From Spirosoma aureum (GTDB lineage Bacteria > Bacteroidota > Bacteroidia > Cytophagales > Spirosomataceae): 64,000 nt of DNA. A program made the position numbers and the translations under genes. The stretch covers positions 3,804,501 through 3,868,500 of the forward strand of contig NZ_CP050063.1 of assembly GCF_011604685.1 (NCBI RefSeq), written 5' to 3'. Positions within the stretch are counted from its first letter, which is position 1. Every line of letters starts with the position of its first letter. The notes beneath the pieces were generated by a model. That model saw nothing but the letters and a program-made list of their open reading frames with translations. It ran no database searches and had not been told where the DNA came from. Below are positions 44,279 through 54,371 of this stretch, one piece after another.

Positions 44279-45121
44279 ATGAACACGACAAAAGTTTGGT
44301 ATGTAACCGGAGCGTCGCAGGGATTAGGATTGACTCTGGTGAAAAAATTATTGACAAATGGCTACAAAGTAGCTGCAACTTCTCGCACCCTTACTGGCTT
44401 GCTACAAGCTGTTGGCATACAGGATGAAGCTCATTTTCTGCCATTGGCCGTTGATCTGACGAATGCAGACTCGATCCAGCAGTCGATCCAACAAACCACA
44501 GCTATTTTTGGCCGGATCGATGTAGTTGTCAATAATGCAGGGTACGGCATGAGTGGATCCGTTGAGGATAGTAACGAACAGGATGTTCGAAACATATTTA
44601 CCATTAATATACTGGCAACGATACAAGTGACGAAAGCCGTGTTGCCACTGATGCGTCATCAGCGATCCGGCTATGTCATCAATATTGCTTCCGTCGCCGG
44701 TTTTGCAGGCGCTCCTGGCTGGTCGATCTATTCCGCAACCAAAGCCGCAGTAATCGCTTTTTCAGAAGTACTGGCCGCTGACGTGAGGGAATTTGGAATT
44801 AATGTGACTGTTGCCGAACCCTCTGGCTTTCGCACGGGCTTTCTGACCAAAGAGTCACTTGTGCTTGCCGAAAGTACGTTAGGTGACTACAAAACTATTA
44901 GAAACACGCAGGATCGTTACCTGGCCATAAATGGTCAACAAGCCGGAGATCCCGAAAAAGCCGCTGCGCTATTTATCGAACTCGCTGAGCATCCGAAGCC
45001 GCCCCTACACCTGTTTATGGGTGTCGATGCGTTTAATCGGGCCAGCGAAAAAATCAGCGACTTGTCTGCTGAGCTAACCGTATGGAAAGACCTGTCATTT
45101 GCTGTCGATTTCCAATCCTGA
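44279..45121 (+). CDS. SDR-family oxidoreductase
   Basis: 280 residues with complete classical SDR features: TGASQGLG nucleotide motif, VVNNAGYG, the catalytic Ser in INIASVAG and YSATK with Tyr and Lys. The C-terminal substrate region contains AEPSGFRTGFLTKESL. It should reduce or oxidise a small carbonyl/hydroxyl compound with NAD(P). This contrasts with the degenerate SDR at 32982. It overlaps the start of the YdcZ-type transporter by one base (TGATG), so the two are coupled. Confidence 0.93.
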   Translation: MNTTKVWYVTGASQGLGLTLVKKLLTNGYKVAATSRTLTGLLQAVGIQDEAHFLPLAVDLTNADSIQQSIQQTTAIFGRIDVVVNNAGYGMSGSVEDSNEQDVRNIFTINILATIQVTKAVLPLMRHQRSGYVINIASVAGFAGAPGWSIYSATKAAVIAFSEVLAADVREFGINVTVAEPSGFRTGFLTKESLVLAESTLGDYKTIRNTQDRYLAINGQQAGDPEKAAALFIELAEHPKPPLHLFMGVDAFNRASEKISDLSAELTVWKDLSFAVDFQS

Positions 45122-45564
45122 TGAATTTACTGGTTTTTATCGTCTTGGGTATTGCCGTGGGTATGCTGATTCCGCTTATACCTGTTTATACTGCCGTATT
45201 GAATCGTTTCACCGGTGGCTTGTCTAACTCGGCTCCCATCATCTTTGGCATTGGGTTAGTCCTGACGATCGGGCTAAAAGTACTTTTAACCAGGGAATTT
45301 ATCTGGCCTGCGCAAGTTGTCAAAGCACCCTGGTATTCGTTTATGGGTGGTTCTATTTTAGCCATTTACTTGCTATTGACCCCGTTGTTATTGCCTCGTT
45401 TAGGTGTTGGATTAACCATCAGCTTAATTGTTTTTGGCCAATTACTCATGGCCGTATTGATTGATCACGTTGGTCTTTTTGGCAACGATTCGTTCCCGCT
45501 CAATTGGCCTCGAGCGGGTGGCCTTCTTCTTATTGCAATTGGTGTTTGGTTATTAAAGAAATGA
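45121..45564 (+). CDS. YdcZ/DUF606-family small transporter-like protein
   Basis: 147 residues from the ATG at 45121, which overlaps the SDR stop; an open extension further upstream lies inside the SDR gene and is rejected. About five spans are predicted, including MNLLVFIVLGIAVGMLIPLIPVY and ISLIVFGQLLMAVLID. The NRFTGGLSNSAP and APWYSFMGGSILAIYL segments, and the end LNWPRAGGLLLIAIGVWLL, fit the DUF606 half-size drug/metabolite transporter group. It probably moves a small compound, perhaps one related to the SDR reaction. Confidence 0.87.
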   Translation: MNLLVFIVLGIAVGMLIPLIPVYTAVLNRFTGGLSNSAPIIFGIGLVLTIGLKVLLTREFIWPAQVVKAPWYSFMGGSILAIYLLLTPLLLPRLGVGLTISLIVFGQLLMAVLIDHVGLFGNDSFPLNWPRAGGLLLIAIGVWLLKK

Positions 45565-45733
45565 GTTGTCTTAAGTTAATTTCAGGACTTTTGCTAGACT
45601 GGTTTCAACTTCGAATTGGAATTTTATTGGCTAGACCAGGTGATATCGCTACCAATTGACAGTGCCAAGATGGCCGTACTCAATCTGCTTTTACATCAGT
45701 AATCATCTTAATCGGGTTCGCAGCAAAAGCCAC

Positions 45734-47989
45734 TTATTGGTAGCTGTAATCAGTAGGAGAACCCAACGCAGTCAGCTGATGCTCTGAAAAAGTTAATACT
45801 ATGGTTAACCCCGCCTGACTCCTGATCGATAACTCACCACCCAATTGCTGGCTGAAGCCCTCAATCAAAGTCATGCCCAATGATCGGCTAGCAGCAGGAT
45901 CATAATCAGGCGGTAAACCTATCCCATCATCGGCAATCCTGAGTTCAAATGTGGTGGGCCTGAGCCAATGAAAAACTACACTGATCGTTCCAGATCGCCC
46001 CTTGGGAAAGGCATACTTGAGAGCATTAGTGATGGCCTCGTTGATGATCAACCCTAAGGGCACCGCCTGGGTGACGTCCAACTCGATGGGCTCTACCTGC
46101 ATATCAAAGCCAATGGGCTGGGGCAGCTCATACGACTCCCGCAGGTAGGCCACCACCTCCTCAATATAGTCAGCCATCGGGATGCGGGCGATGCCTTCGG
46201 TCTGGTAGAGCTTCTGGTGGATCAGAGCCATCGCCTGCAAGCGGTGCTGGCTCTGCTGGATGGCCGACAGAGCCGCCCTATCCGAGAGATAACTGGCCTG
46301 GGAGTTTAACAGACTCATCACCACCTGAAGGTTGTTTTTGACCCGGTGGTGGATCTCCTTGAGCAGCCGTTCTTTCTCGTCGAGTAGCCGCTGCAAGTGC
46401 TGGTTCTTGTGGTGGATTTCGGTTTGCTGGGTTTGAAGCTGCTCCTGTTGAGCGAGGAGCAGCTCATGCTGGTGCTGCAACTGCTGGTTGCTGCGCTGCT
46501 TGAGTCGGTAGCGGTTGAAGGTGAGGCCCAGCAGCAACAGGAGCATAAGGGCCCCCAGTCCCACCGAGTTACGCACCAGCCGGTCCTGCAGGAGTTGCTG
46601 GTTCTGGAGTTGCTGTTGTTGGGAGAGGACCTGAATCTGTTGTTTTTGCAGGCGGATGTCTTTGTCTTTCTGTTCAGTCTCGTATTGGGTTCGGAGTTCT
46701 TCGAACTGGCGGTTTTTGGTTTGGTTGAAGAGGGAGTCGTTGATGGCGGTCGCCAGCTGGAAATGAAGCAGGGCGGAGCGCAGGTGTCCCTGGGCTGAAT
46801 CGATTTTGAAGAGGGCTCGAAGAAGGCTGACCGTCTTATCTGGAAAACGACCCTGCTGACTGGCAGCCAGGGCTTTCTGATAGTAGTATTGGGCCTGCTC
46901 ATAGCGTTTGGTGAGCCAGTATAGCTCGCCTAGATGCTTGTATATGTCGGTTAACCCACTTAAGTTTTTCGGTTTTTCATAGAGGGGCAACAAGTGTTTA
47001 AACAAGGGTTCGGCCAGCTCATAGCGGCCTAAAACAACATAGCTCTCGGCCAGGTAGGTGGTTAAGGGAAGACTTTTCTGATGGGGATCCTGGCGGGTCA
47101 ACTCGATAATGGTCAATGCCTGTTGACGGGCCAGATAGGGCTTATGGTACTTTTGGTATAGAATCATCAATATATTGTATTGTCCTGCTAGATAGTTAAT
47201 AGACTCAATACCCCGTTGAGAACGAATTAAGCGAAGTCGTTTATGGGAAATAGTTATAGCTCTTTCGTAGTCGCCTAATAGCTCATAGATATCTGCTAAG
47301 CGCCCATTAATATCGATTTGATAACCTATATTTTTGCTTTGTTCTGCTAGCCGTAAGCTTTGTAAATAGGCTTGTAAGGCTGGTTGGTAGTTGCCCATCA
47401 TATGATGAAGTACTCCTATTCGCTCCAAGGTATAGTATATTGCCGTATCCCGGTAGGATTGCTGAATGGCTAACTCCTCCATAAATAAGGGCATGGCCTT
47501 TTTCGCCCCAACTCGTAAGCGAACAAGGTCAGCCCAATTTTCCAGTACTTTAGCCGCATTGGGTTTATCACCGAGTTGCTGATAGGCCTTTAGCGCCTGC
47601 TGGTAGTAATCGAAAGTCCGGGTCGAGTCATAGCTTTCTCCGAAACTAAAACACTTCGCTAAGAGATAGAGGGCCTGTGCTTGCTGAGATAGTTGTTTGG
47701 TCCCTGAACTTAGGTTCACAACCTGTCTGGCATAGCCAATGGCGCTATCCAGGAGATTATGTACGTCACCTATATTAGAGCTACTTCTACTTTTTCGGAC
47801 CACGTTATAGTTATCGTAGTATTGCTGACCGATTTGCAGCAATATCCTGGTTCGATTCGTGTCAGGTGGCGTATGTGCCAGTAGCCGTTTCAGACTGTCA
47901 ATTCGATTCTGGGTTTGAGACCAGGCCTGGTTGGTGTTCAAAGTAATAGTTACAAGCAGGGCAATTAGGAGAATACGGTAACGGCTCAT
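45734..47989 (-). CDS. TPR sensor histidine kinase, HisKA_2 type
   Basis: 751 residues. A signal peptide [20 protein letters not shown] is followed by TPR-like repeats (about 40-440), a membrane span ([22 protein letters not shown]), a Gln-rich coiled coil and the kinase core: [11 protein letters not shown] with the probable phospho-acceptor at His548, [13 protein letters not shown] and [12 protein letters not shown]. The kinase half is nearly identical to that at 17551, even at the DNA level. It lies directly downstream (81 bases) of the SusD gene on the same strand, so it may sense the state of that uptake system. No response regulator is adjacent. Confidence 0.93.
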   Translation of the reverse strand: MSRYRILLIALLVTITLNTNQAWSQTQNRIDSLKRLLAHTPPDTNRTRILLQIGQQYYDNYNVVRKSRSSSNIGDVHNLLDSAIGYARQVVNLSSGTKQLSQQAQALYLLAKCFSFGESYDSTRTFDYYQQALKAYQQLGDKPNAAKVLENWADLVRLRVGAKKAMPLFMEELAIQQSYRDTAIYYTLERIGVLHHMMGNYQPALQAYLQSLRLAEQSKNIGYQIDINGRLADIYELLGDYERAITISHKRLRLIRSQRGIESINYLAGQYNILMILYQKYHKPYLARQQALTIIELTRQDPHQKSLPLTTYLAESYVVLGRYELAEPLFKHLLPLYEKPKNLSGLTDIYKHLGELYWLTKRYEQAQYYYQKALAASQQGRFPDKTVSLLRALFKIDSAQGHLRSALLHFQLATAINDSLFNQTKNRQFEELRTQYETEQKDKDIRLQKQQIQVLSQQQQLQNQQLLQDRLVRNSVGLGALMLLLLLGLTFNRYRLKQRSNQQLQHQHELLLAQQEQLQTQQTEIHHKNQHLQRLLDEKERLLKEIHHRVKNNLQVVMSLLNSQASYLSDRAALSAIQQSQHRLQAMALIHQKLYQTEGIARIPMADYIEEVVAYLRESYELPQPIGFDMQVEPIELDVTQAVPLGLIINEAITNALKYAFPKGRSGTISVVFHWLRPTTFELRIADDGIGLPPDYDPAASRSLGMTLIEGFSQQLGGELSIRSQAGLTIVLTFSEHQLTALGSPTDYSYQ

Positions 47990-48069
47990 AGCACATCCGC
48001 AATTTGAAACGGGGCATTCAGATTAAAGTTTTAGGTAAATTACTGATTTACAGCCTTGAATTTGCCTGA

Positions 48070-49419
48070 TCAATAACTTTCGTTCTGCGTTAAGTTCGGG
48101 TTCAACCGCAGATCCTGCTGAGGAATAGGTAGCCGTAATTTATTAGGGTCTAGAATGCCCAGTACCTGCTGAGCCCGGCCGGTTCGAATCAGGTCAAACC
48201 AGCGGTGGCCCTCCATGGCTAGTTCCACTCGCCGTTCCTGCTCGATAGTGCGGAGTAATTCATTTTGATTCTGAATTGTCAATGTCCCAAGTCCGGCTCG
48301 TTGCCGTATTTGGTTAACCAGCGCTAAGCTTTCCGCCAATTCTCCCAATTGCGCCAATGCTTCGGCCCGGATCAACAGCACCTCAGCGTAGCGTATCACC
48401 AGCACATCATCATCCTGGGTACTGATGCGGAAGTACTTAATGCCAATACCGGTGGGTATCACCTTGCCATCCAGCAAAATACCACCCGGCGAAATGGACG
48501 CTTCTTTTCGTCGGTCACCCGGTTCGTAAGCCGCTTCCAGGCTAGAACCGACCCCTCGTGGTCCTACTTCATTGCGGCCACCCAGGGCTGTCGAAAAAAA
48601 CCAAAAGGCTAATCCATTCGTGCTGGTCGAGTTGTACTGAAGTTCCCAAATGGATTCTGCCGTGTTCCTGGTCGCAAACAACAGCCGGTAGTCAGTTACC
48701 AGCGAAAACAGTTTTCGCTGGATGATGGCTCCACTCAAGGTGGCTGCCGTAGCGTAATCCTGCCGTTGTAGCGCTACGCGTGCACTCAGCGTCTGGGCGG
48801 ATGCCTGAGTCGCCCGGCCCACTGCCACCTGGGGCAGGTCAGGCGTGGCCTCGCTCAGGTCGGTCTGGATGCGGGCGTATACTTGATCTGCGGGCGTACG
48901 GCTAACCAGCAGATTATCGGCCGTTCGGGTGGGTGAGGTTATCAATGGAACGTCACCCCAGTAGCGAACCAGTTGAAAATACAGGAGTGCTCGGGCAAAC
49001 TTAGCCTCGGCGATTAGCTGTTTCTGGTCCGTGAAAGCAGGATCTGCGATTAAGGGAACTTGATCCAGGAGGTTATTGGCCTGATTAATACCCTGATAGA
49101 AGGACTGCCATAAACTACCAATTGAACCGTTAGCAGCTAAGATAGCGTGGTTTTTGAATTCATTCAGGTCACTTAAGCTACCGTTGTGGGCCAGATTGTC
49201 GGCCAGCAAGTCGGGATAAACCGTATAGGTTTGACCGTAACCCGAGGCCAGACTGGCATATAGGCCCATCATGGCCGCCCGGGCTCCAGCCGGATCAGCG
49301 ATGGCTTCCTCAGTCGATACGGCCGACTGCGGTGGCTGATCCAGGAATGTTTTACAAGCGCCTAAAGCAACCCAGACGCTCAGCAATGCTATGTATCGGA
49401 TTATCAAATGAGTTCTCAT
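48070..49419 (-). CDS. SusD/RagB-family outer-membrane lipoprotein
   Basis: 449 residues with a lipoprotein signal (LLSVWVALGACK, Cys22). SusD features are LDQPPQSAVSTEEAIADPAGARAAMMGLY at the N-terminus, YQGINQANNLLDQVP, FARALLYFQLVRYWGDVPLI and a C-terminal EVLLIRAEALAQLGELAESLALVNQIRQRAGL with ERRVELAMEGHRWFDLIR. It is the surface substrate-binding lid of the SusC channel, encoded 12 bases downstream of it. The pair imports oligomers, often glycans or peptides; no glycosidase is nearby to hint at the substrate. Confidence 0.95.
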   Translation of the reverse strand: MRTHLIIRYIALLSVWVALGACKTFLDQPPQSAVSTEEAIADPAGARAAMMGLYASLASGYGQTYTVYPDLLADNLAHNGSLSDLNEFKNHAILAANGSIGSLWQSFYQGINQANNLLDQVPLIADPAFTDQKQLIAEAKFARALLYFQLVRYWGDVPLITSPTRTADNLLVSRTPADQVYARIQTDLSEATPDLPQVAVGRATQASAQTLSARVALQRQDYATAATLSGAIIQRKLFSLVTDYRLLFATRNTAESIWELQYNSTSTNGLAFWFFSTALGGRNEVGPRGVGSSLEAAYEPGDRRKEASISPGGILLDGKVIPTGIGIKYFRISTQDDDVLVIRYAEVLLIRAEALAQLGELAESLALVNQIRQRAGLGTLTIQNQNELLRTIEQERRVELAMEGHRWFDLIRTGRAQQVLGILDPNKLRLPIPQQDLRLNPNLTQNESY

Positions 49420-49431
49420 ACGGTTTTTTGA

Positions 49432-52400
49432 TTAAAAGCCCAGTTGAATGCCTACCAGTAACGTACGGGCTTGCGGTATGACAAAAAAGTCGCTGCCTGC
49501 TACCAGACTTTGGTCAGTCAGGGTATTCACCTCGGGATCATAGCCGGTGTAGCGGGTAAAGGTGAGTAAATTCTGTGCGGTGCCATACAAGCGAAGCCTG
49601 GCTTTCCTGAGTTGACTCATGCGTAATGTGTAACCAACGGAGAGATTCTTGATCCGCAAAAACGAACCGTCCTCAATGAATCGATCCGAAATGCGGGTGT
49701 TATTGTTGGGATTGCCCTGAGCGGCTCGGGGCATACTCGTGCTGGGTCGTTCGGGAGTCCAGCGGTCGCGGACACTGGTCCATTGCCCATACTGACTGCC
49801 CATACTTTCACCCACCGAACGAGTGTAGTTATAGATGTCATTACCGTAGGTAAACTGAAAAAACAGAGAAATGTCAAGTCCTCGATAGGTCAGTTTGTTG
49901 GCCAGTCCACCAAAAAAAGACGGTTGAGCGGACCCAAGAACAGTTTGATCCGCCGACGTAATGCGGCCGTCGCCGTTGAGGTCTTTAAACTGAATATCAC
50001 CCGGCCGGGTATTCGCTGACTGGTAGAAGGCAGTAGATCCGTATATGGCCTGGCTTGCCTGGTTCAATGCATCAATTTCTGCCTGCGTCTGAAAAATACG
50101 GGCTACCTGAGAGCCATAAAAAGCCCCGACGGGTTGGCCCTCCTGCACCCAGTTGGCATAGCCCACCGAGAAAGGTGTCCCTCCGTAAAGCTTCGTAACG
50201 GTATTGCTAATAGAGGAGAGGTTGAAACTGGTCTGCCACTGCCACTGGCTTTGTGGCCGATTGACGAAGCTGACCTCCAGCTCCACACCCCGGTTTTGTA
50301 AGGACCCAATGTTTTCGTTGATTTGAGAAAAGCCGGATGTTAAGGGCAACTGACGAGCCTGTAACAGATCGTTGGTTCGACGGATAAAGTAATTGGCCGA
50401 CAGACTCAGCCGATTGGCAATCAGGGCTAAGTCTACTCCCAGATTCAGCTCACGAGTCTTCTCCCAGCTCAGGGTCGGATTGGCCAGTTGCAGTGGCACC
50501 AGGCTGGTTTGTTGCAGGTAACTACGGCCAACGCCAAATAGTCCCAAAGCAGGCGCTTGATTCGTAAGGGTCCCCATGTTGGCATTACCCGTCAGGCCAT
50601 AACTGGCCCTTACTTTCAAAAAGCTAAGCAGGGCGTTCGGTTGCCCTTTTCCGTCATAGAGGACCCAGCCAATTGAACCGACCGGAAAAACACCGTATTG
50701 CCGGTCTTGATTAAAGCGCGAAGAGCCATCTGCCCGCAGAGTGGCCGAGATCAGCAGCTTCTCCCGAAAGGCGTATTGCAACCGGGAGAAAAAAGAAGTA
50801 AGTGCCCAGGTGGCACCATCTGAGGAAGCCCCCGTTTTCACCGAACCGGCTGTCAGGCGGGTGATCGAATTGCCCGGAAAATTTGTCGCCGAAGCCGTCA
50901 GTGTTTCAAAAGCAGAAGTCTGCCAACCCGCTCCAACCAGAGCTGTAAGGCTATGACGCTGGCGTATGACGATTGAATAGGTCAATGTGCTTTCCAGTAA
51001 CCAGTTGAAATTCTGTCGGTAATCTGACCGCCCGGACCCGTTAGCCCGTGAGCCATTCAAAGTGGTGGTGGGATAGAATACATCTTCTTTTAGCACCAGG
51101 TTGTCAACCCCTATATTCGTCCGCCACTGGAGAGCCGGGCTGAAACGATACTCCGCAAATGCCGTTCCTACTACCCGATTCGTGCGGGAATCGAATTGGG
51201 TTTCGGTTCCTTCGGCAACCGGATTAGCCACCGACCCGAACGGGTCCAGTGCGTAAGAGCCATTTGTATTGCGGACCGGAACATGACTACCCAAAAAAAG
51301 CGCAGAGCCGAGTACCCCATTGATAAAATTATCCCCGTTGATGCGGTTGTTCAGGGCACGGCTCAGCGTCAGGCTGGTGCCGAACTGTAGTTTAGGGCTG
51401 AACTGGTGATCCAGATTCAGACGAACGCTCCCACGTCGGTAGTCGGAGCCCAGGACAATTCCCTGCTGGCGAAAGTACGTACCCGACAGAAAAAAACGGG
51501 TCTGCTGATTCCCTCCTGAGGCCGACAGGGTATACTCCCGGATGGGGGCTGTGCGGAACACCTCCCGTTGCCAGTTGGTCGTGGTGGCACTGGCCGGATC
51601 AGGATAAATGGGTGGGAGACCCACGTTGGTTCGTTGTTCATTCAATAAAACTTCCTGCTCAGGCCCTGTAAGCATATCCAGCAGCTTTGGTACTTTTTGA
51701 ACCCCTTCATAGGCCTTGATGTCTAAAGTGGCAGGTCCACTTTTGCCTCGTTTGGTTGTAATCAGCACCACGCCATTGGATGCGCGTGAACCGTAGATAG
51801 CCGCAGCCGCAGCATCTTTCAGGATTTGAATCGAGGCAATGTCTGCGGGGTTCAGGTCACTCAGGGCGTTCAGCGACTGCCCACCCAGATAGAAACCTGA
51901 AAAGTCACCTGTATTGACGGGCATACCATCTACTACGTAGAGCGGCTCTGCATTGGCGTTGAGTGAGTTAGTGCCCCGGATTCGCACTTTGAGACTGGTA
52001 GCGGGTGTTCCCGAGCTCTGCGTAACCAGTACCCCTGCCGCTCTTCCCTGAAGTGCCTGGTCGGGGCTAAGCATGGGAATGTCACTAAACTGTTGGGATG
52101 TTATGGAAGAGAAAGACCCCGTGAGTTCACGCCTGGCCTGACTGCCATAGCCGATGACAATCGCTTCGTCCAGAAACGTGGTAGCCAAGACCATGTATAT
52201 GGTCATCGTAGTACGATTTCCGACGGCAACTGCACTAGGTCGTCTACCGAGCATAGTTACCAGTAGCGTATCATAGCCTGGGCTTGCAGTCAGCGAAAAA
52301 TGCCCATTGGCATCGGTTACGACACCTTTACCTGAACCCTTCAGAACAACGTTGACTCCGGCCAGAGGCTGGTTATCTTCCTGAGTCAAAACATTCCCTT

Positions 52401-52476
52401 TAATTAGCTGATCCTGAGCCAGTAGTTTGACGGATAACAGAGAGATAAATAGATGAATAGTAAACGTAAGCCTCAT
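49432..52476 (-). CDS. SusC/RagA-family TonB-linked outer-membrane protein
   Basis: 1014 residues. After the signal peptide comes a carboxypeptidase-D-like domain (IKGNVLTQEDNQPLAGVNVVLKGSGKGVVTDANGHF), then the plug with the motif GYGSQARRELTGS and LYVVDGMPVN, and a 22-strand barrel ending RTLLVGIQLGF. Sus channels of this kind move substrates over the outer membrane with TonB energy, together with the SusD partner encoded directly after it. The gene starts at ATG 52476. A TPR sensor kinase follows the pair. Confidence 0.95.
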   Translation of the reverse strand: MRLTFTIHLFISLLSVKLLAQDQLIKGNVLTQEDNQPLAGVNVVLKGSGKGVVTDANGHFSLTASPGYDTLLVTMLGRRPSAVAVGNRTTMTIYMVLATTFLDEAIVIGYGSQARRELTGSFSSITSQQFSDIPMLSPDQALQGRAAGVLVTQSSGTPATSLKVRIRGTNSLNANAEPLYVVDGMPVNTGDFSGFYLGGQSLNALSDLNPADIASIQILKDAAAAAIYGSRASNGVVLITTKRGKSGPATLDIKAYEGVQKVPKLLDMLTGPEQEVLLNEQRTNVGLPPIYPDPASATTTNWQREVFRTAPIREYTLSASGGNQQTRFFLSGTYFRQQGIVLGSDYRRGSVRLNLDHQFSPKLQFGTSLTLSRALNNRINGDNFINGVLGSALFLGSHVPVRNTNGSYALDPFGSVANPVAEGTETQFDSRTNRVVGTAFAEYRFSPALQWRTNIGVDNLVLKEDVFYPTTTLNGSRANGSGRSDYRQNFNWLLESTLTYSIVIRQRHSLTALVGAGWQTSAFETLTASATNFPGNSITRLTAGSVKTGASSDGATWALTSFFSRLQYAFREKLLISATLRADGSSRFNQDRQYGVFPVGSIGWVLYDGKGQPNALLSFLKVRASYGLTGNANMGTLTNQAPALGLFGVGRSYLQQTSLVPLQLANPTLSWEKTRELNLGVDLALIANRLSLSANYFIRRTNDLLQARQLPLTSGFSQINENIGSLQNRGVELEVSFVNRPQSQWQWQTSFNLSSISNTVTKLYGGTPFSVGYANWVQEGQPVGAFYGSQVARIFQTQAEIDALNQASQAIYGSTAFYQSANTRPGDIQFKDLNGDGRITSADQTVLGSAQPSFFGGLANKLTYRGLDISLFFQFTYGNDIYNYTRSVGESMGSQYGQWTSVRDRWTPERPSTSMPRAAQGNPNNNTRISDRFIEDGSFLRIKNLSVGYTLRMSQLRKARLRLYGTAQNLLTFTRYTGYDPEVNTLTDQSLVAGSDFFVIPQARTLLVGIQLGF

Positions 52477-53090
52477 AGTACGACCGAGTTAGGTAGATGT
52501 AAAAGTTGTTTCTGCAACAACCTAGGGAACTCCAATAAGTGGTACTGTTGAATTGTTTAGGCTTGGACTGGATGAAGCAGTACACAGTATCAGCGATAAT
52601 GCGATTGCAGATCGTTGATAGACCAATAGTATTAGGGCGGATGGAATTATGTACCTTCTGGGTGAAAATGCCTTTTTGAGAAAGGAGAAAGTCTTTCATA
52701 GTCGAATAAAGTTTTCTGAAATCTCAAAAAGCAAAGTACTTTTTTACTTATAATTCATAATATTAACCATATTCTAAGGAATTCAGCGGTATGAATTGCA
52801 CAAGGATAGAGTTTGAAAAGTAAGGCATTTTTTTGAGTTGACCAAATCGTAAGTTATTCATTATGAGGATTTATTGCGACATATGTTCTTTTTAGAATAG
52901 TAGATTGTACTCCTCGATAAGGTCTTGACCGGTCCTGTAATTCTCATTTGCCAGTTCAATTATGGTTCACTGACTGATGTTCGAATGCTACGCATTGTGA
53001 CGGGTGTATCGCTCTTTACATAGGGTTAAGAAGCCGAGGTGTGTACAGACTTATTGTAGATTCTGTAACCAGTTAGCACTCAGTTCCTTT
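52477..53090. other. intergenic region, 614 bp, upstream of the SusC gene
   Basis: It must contain the SusCD promoter, but I find no good TAnnTTTG element. A minus-strand frame from 52699 (MKDFLLSQKGIFTQKV) runs into the SusC start in another frame and is not supported as a gene. Confidence 0.45.
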
Positions 53091-54107
53091 TTAAAACAAT
53101 ACATTTTCTACTGGTTTAATTCGTTCTGGCAGATCCGATTCGCCCAGCATATCTTTCAGATCAATTTCTATTGTACGGACTATGCTTTGTATCGGTACGT
53201 CGTTTATCAGTCCTTCAAAAGGATTTTCACTATAATCACCCGTGTATTCCATTAATGAAAACACCCACGAGACCACCAGGTTAAAAGGGAGCAGTAACCA
53301 GATCAGGTCCGGGCCATTCGCTTCAAACTCCTTCAGCATCCCAAATGGGAGCAGAAATGTGAAAATCAGAATAAAGATGGCGCTTGAAGTAGCGTATTGA
53401 CGGGGTAAAGGTGAGTTTTTTATCCGTTCACTTCGGCCTTGTTCGGTATAGAGTTCGTTGATAATATTCTGTAGTGCAATGTGCCGAAAATCAGTCAGTA
53501 AGCCCCGCTGTTTAAGGGTCGTCAAATGCTGAGATTGCCGATCAAGCAGTTGGGTCGCCTTGTTTTGTTTGGTAGTTATCCAGGTCATCTCCTCACTGCT
53601 GAGACAACTGGCTGCTTCCTCATCAAAGGAGAAAAAATTAATGCGTTTACTGAAATAGTTACGCTGCCGAATACTATCTATCTGCTGATGCTCCCAAACG
53701 GTACGTTGTCGCATGGCGTGTTTTAAGGCAAAGAGCCAGGCTAAATGACGGTAAATCAACGTCTTCACTTCGTCGTTCACTTCGTTTTGGGTAATCGTTT
53801 CCGAAGCATGCTCCAGCGTAATGAAAGCTCGACAGGATGCCCCAAAAGAGCGGCTACTATTGGTGATGCCACCCCATATTTTCCGGGCTTCCCAACTGCG
53901 ATCATAAGACTGATTGTTCTTAAATCCTACATAAAATGCAACTGCAGTACCAATGAGCGAAACAGGCAACCAGGGAACGGCTACCCATTTCCAATCCAGA
54001 TATTCGTACGAGATCAGGGCAATAAGGCCCGTAAAGAGCGACCAGAGTACCAGCCTCCAGCTGATAAAGTAGATGATATTAAAATTAAAGTAGTGTTTTA
54101 TGTACAT
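53091..54107 (-). CDS. bestrophin-family membrane channel protein
   Basis: 338 residues. The bestrophin pattern is present: ISWRLVLWSLFTGLIALISYEY near the N-terminus, VAVPWLPVSLIGTAVAFYVGFKNNQSYDRSWEARKIWGGI, and the conserved LPFGMLKEF then WSLMEYTGDYSENPFEGLINDVPI at the C-terminal region. Four spans are expected, forming a pentameric anion or cation channel in the inner membrane. It is monocistronic, between the SusCD pair and the phosphatase. Confidence 0.92.
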   Translation of the reverse strand: MYIKHYFNFNIIYFISWRLVLWSLFTGLIALISYEYLDWKWVAVPWLPVSLIGTAVAFYVGFKNNQSYDRSWEARKIWGGITNSSRSFGASCRAFITLEHASETITQNEVNDEVKTLIYRHLAWLFALKHAMRQRTVWEHQQIDSIRQRNYFSKRINFFSFDEEAASCLSSEEMTWITTKQNKATQLLDRQSQHLTTLKQRGLLTDFRHIALQNIINELYTEQGRSERIKNSPLPRQYATSSAIFILIFTFLLPFGMLKEFEANGPDLIWLLLPFNLVVSWVFSLMEYTGDYSENPFEGLINDVPIQSIVRTIEIDLKDMLGESDLPERIKPVENVLF

Positions 54108-54371
54108 TTTGCTGACTAGTCAGTTATTGAGGAAAAATTAAGCTGGTTTGTAACCCAATTGTGAAGCCACCCGCAGGGTGCGTTCAATCGGATATGACAA
54201 GTTAGATGTTGCTAACCTGACAATCAAATGGGAAATGGGCACAGTAAAGATTGCTTCGACCATAAAGCCTTCCGTCTAAAAACCATCCCAGTTAAGCAGA
54301 GCCGCTCTTTGCTTATTTCGTCAGGACCAATTCGTCTTTTATTTGTCCGTCTTTATCATAAACCGTATACA

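Noticed and set aside
46318..46902. 194-residue open frame inside the sensor kinase at 45734
   Set aside because: It is a shifted reading of the Gln-rich coiled coil and kinase region, with Ser/Arg/Lys-biased composition and no fold.
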